A stretch of DNA of 14,812 bases, from the NCBI GenBank assembly GCA_905181755.1, contig CAJIYY010000039.1, positions 1 to 14,812 on the forward strand, written 5' to 3'. This DNA comes from Candidatus Dadabacteria bacterium UBA1144 (GTDB lineage Bacteria; Desulfobacterota_D; UBA1144). The position numbers and the translations under genes were made by a program. Of this stretch, positions 13,409 through 14,812 are shown piece by piece (positions within the stretch are counted from its first letter, which is position 1; each line of letters begins with the position of its first letter). The notes beneath the pieces are model-generated. The model was not told the DNA's origin. It searched no databases and saw nothing but the letters and a program-made list of their open reading frames with translations.

Positions 13409-14409
13409 ACCTATCTAAATATGATTTCAACCTGCCTGGGGAATTAATTGCTGACAGGCCAAGAAAGCCAAGAGGAACATCAAAGCTACTAGTTGTTGAA
13501 AAGAAATCACAGAAAATAATTTCTACAACTTTTGATAAGATATTTGATTATTTTTCTGAGAGAGATTTATTTGTTTTTAATAACACCAAAGTAAATCCTG
13601 TTTCTTTGATTCTAAAGGATCAAGACGGTAATCAGCAAAAGATTCTCTTAGTTGAGGAAATAGAGGAGAATACTTGGAAGGTTCTTACTAGAAAGCCTAA
13701 GCCAAGAAACTTTGTTCTTTCTGGAGGACTAACTTGTAAGTTATTCAAGGACCCATATACGAAGGATTGGATGGTCACTTTTAATGTTAAATCTCAAGTA
13801 TTTATTGATAAGTACGGGATGATGCCTATTCCTCCATATTTAGACAGAGAGCCTGATTTCTTGGACTTTGAAGATTATCAGACGGTCTATGCTAAAGTTC
13901 TTGGCTCCATAGCTGCCCCTACTGCAGGTTTACATTTTACTGAAGATTTGTTACGAGAAATTGACTTAAGGAATATTTCTACCGAATTCTTAACTCTTCA
14001 TATTGGGATGGGGACTTTTCTACCAATAAAAGTTGAAGAAGTTGAGAATCATAAAATGCATCAAGAGAGGTTTTCTGTAAATCCTCAACTTCTAGAGACA
14101 ATAAAGAGAGTGAGGAATAATAATGGTAGAGTTCTTACCGTAGGAACGACTACATTAAGAGCCCTAGAGGCTTTTAGTCTTATTAAGAAAAAATCTAACG
14201 AATGGTTCGAGACCGATATCTTTATTAATGAAGGTTTTGAATTTGAATCAACAGATGCTTTGCTTACCAACTTTCATCTACCCAAATCCACATTGCTAAT
14301 ACTAGTATCTTCTTTTTTAGGGTACGACTTAGCTAAGTCTTGTTATGAGTTTGCTATTGAAGAAAAATTCAATTTTTATAGTTATGGCGATGCCATGCTT
14401 ATAGTTTAA
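13405..14409 (+). CDS. queA: S-adenosylmethionine:tRNA ribosyltransferase-isomerase
   Basis: QueA moves the ribosyl part of SAM to preQ1 at the wobble position of GUN-anticodon tRNAs, forming epoxyqueuosine. The 334 residues are near the usual 340-350. Motifs: FDLPGELIA-type start (YDFNLPGELIADRP), FVFNNTKVNPVSLIL (57-70), GSIAAPTAGLHFTEDLL (167-183), LTLHIGMGTFLPIK (196-209), HKMHQERFSV, VGTTTLRALEA (246-256), LLTNFHLPKSTLLILVSSFLG (286-306) and YSYGDAMLI at the end. The 4-base overlap with argG (ATGA) means coupled translation. The tgt, queC, queD, queE, queF and queG genes are not in the window. Confidence 0.97.
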   Translation: MNLSKYDFNLPGELIADRPRKPRGTSKLLVVEKKSQKIISTTFDKIFDYFSERDLFVFNNTKVNPVSLILKDQDGNQQKILLVEEIEENTWKVLTRKPKPRNFVLSGGLTCKLFKDPYTKDWMVTFNVKSQVFIDKYGMMPIPPYLDREPDFLDFEDYQTVYAKVLGSIAAPTAGLHFTEDLLREIDLRNISTEFLTLHIGMGTFLPIKVEEVENHKMHQERFSVNPQLLETIKRVRNNNGRVLTVGTTTLRALEAFSLIKKKSNEWFETDIFINEGFEFESTDALLTNFHLPKSTLLILVSSFLGYDLAKSCYEFAIEEKFNFYSYGDAMLIV

Positions 14410-14422
14410 TTGATCATCCAAA

Positions 14423-14450
14423 TTGCATTATGCGAATTTGAATATAAAAT
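14423..14450 (+). promoter_or_regulatory. Candidate promoter for aroC, with an overlapping imperfect palindrome
   Basis: TTGCAT (14423-14428) and TAAAAT (14445-14450) are 16 bases apart; the -10 matches 5 of 6 consensus positions and the -35 only its TTG. Seven bases separate the -10 from the ATG of aroC, again predicting a start site at or near the A of ATG. The -35 region lies within AATTGCATTATGCGAATT (14421-14438), an inverted repeat with one unpaired base, which could be an operator or chance. This 48-base spacer after queA holds no clear terminator. Confidence 0.35.
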
Positions 14451-14457
14451 TATTTAA

Positions 14458-14812
14458 ATGCCAGGAAATTCATTTGGAAATATTTTTAAAATCACAACAT
14501 GGGGAGAATCTCATGGTAAGGCTTTAGGAGTTGTTGTGGATGGTTGCCCTGCAGGTCTTAAGGTCTCCGAGAAAGATATTCAGTTTGAACTTGATAGAAG
14601 AAGACCTGGTCAAAGTAAGTATACAACTCAAAGAAAAGAGGCTGACAAGGTGGATATATTATCTGGTGTTTTCAATGGCATGACTACTGGAACCCCTATC
14701 TCAATGTTGATACCTAATGCAGACGCAATATCTAAATCTTATGAAGAATTTAAAGATATTTATAGACCTGGGCATGCTGATCTCAGTTATGATGAAAAAT
14801 TTGGAATTCGTG
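14458..14812 (+). CDS. aroC: Chorismate synthase, cut by the right edge
   Basis: It converts EPSP to chorismate, the last step of the shikimate pathway, using reduced FMN. The first 118 residues are visible out of roughly 350-390. Diagnostic parts are NSFGNIFKITTWGESHG (4-20), GVVVDGCPAGL (24-34), LDRRRPGQSKYTTQRKEAD (45-63) and YRPGHADLSYDEKFGIR (102-118). The frame is open to the window end and nothing is broken. It follows queA after 48 bases with a possible promoter just before the ATG and no Shine-Dalgarno site. The C-terminal half, including the FMN-binding residues there, is outside the window. Confidence 0.97.
   Translation, partial: MPGNSFGNIFKITTWGESHGKALGVVVDGCPAGLKVSEKDIQFELDRRRPGQSKYTTQRKEADKVDILSGVFNGMTTGTPISMLIPNADAISKSYEEFKDIYRPGHADLSYDEKFGIR

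Noticed and set aside
1..14812. CRISPR arrays, tRNA or rRNA genes, insertion sequences, prophage or defence systems
   Set aside because: No direct repeat arrays, cloverleaf-like segments, transposase or integrase motifs were found. The gene content is housekeeping throughout.

Overview
This is a densely packed, visibly AT-rich stretch of an ordinary bacterial chromosome. It holds seventeen protein-coding genes, two of them cut by the window edges. I see no rRNA, tRNA, CRISPR array, insertion sequence or phage gene. The rod-shape gene set (mreB, mreC, mreD, PBP2, rodA) points to a walled, rod-forming bacterium. The very short spacers and frequent gene overlaps suggest a compact genome. The taxon cannot be fixed from this sequence. 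A Deltaproteobacteria-like or other AT-rich, possibly marine, lineage is only a weak inference.

Left block (1-2320, minus strand). The reading order is a GYD-domain protein, a 57-residue membrane protein, a stand-alone precorrin-2 dehydrogenase (siroheme synthase N-terminal type) and elongation factor P. The first four genes overlap each other by 8, 8 and 1 bases, so they form one translationally coupled operon. A PRPP synthetase follows after a 103-base gap with its own likely promoter and runs off the left edge.

Middle block (2382-9801, plus strand). An exported protein of 492 residues with four copies of a beta-rich domain precedes the elongation machinery. That machinery is MreB (filament), MreC and MreD (membrane scaffold), PBP2 (transpeptidase) and RodA (glycan polymerase). 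A biotin-protein ligase gene directly abuts rodA. The exported protein is the one member of this block with no recognised function.

Right block. An unrecognised 103-residue gene lies on the minus strand (9798-10109), tail to tail with the ligase gene. On the plus strand follow an RluD-type pseudouridine synthase coupled to a PgeF/YfiH-type protein, an unrecognised 144-residue protein with a good ribosome-binding site, argininosuccinate synthase, QueA (queuosine pathway) and the start of chorismate synthase.

Two patterns recur. First, mreB, prs and aroC each have a sigma70-like -10 element ending only 6-7 bases before the ATG and no Shine-Dalgarno sequence, so they may be transcribed as leaderless mRNAs. 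Three other genes (GYD, rodA, the 144-residue gene) have clear Shine-Dalgarno sites. Second, four gene junctions share the same 8-base overlap of the form ATGNNTAA. I found no convincing new multi-gene system. The best unexplained items are the four-repeat exported protein, the EF-P loop that lacks the usual lysine, and three small proteins of unknown function.
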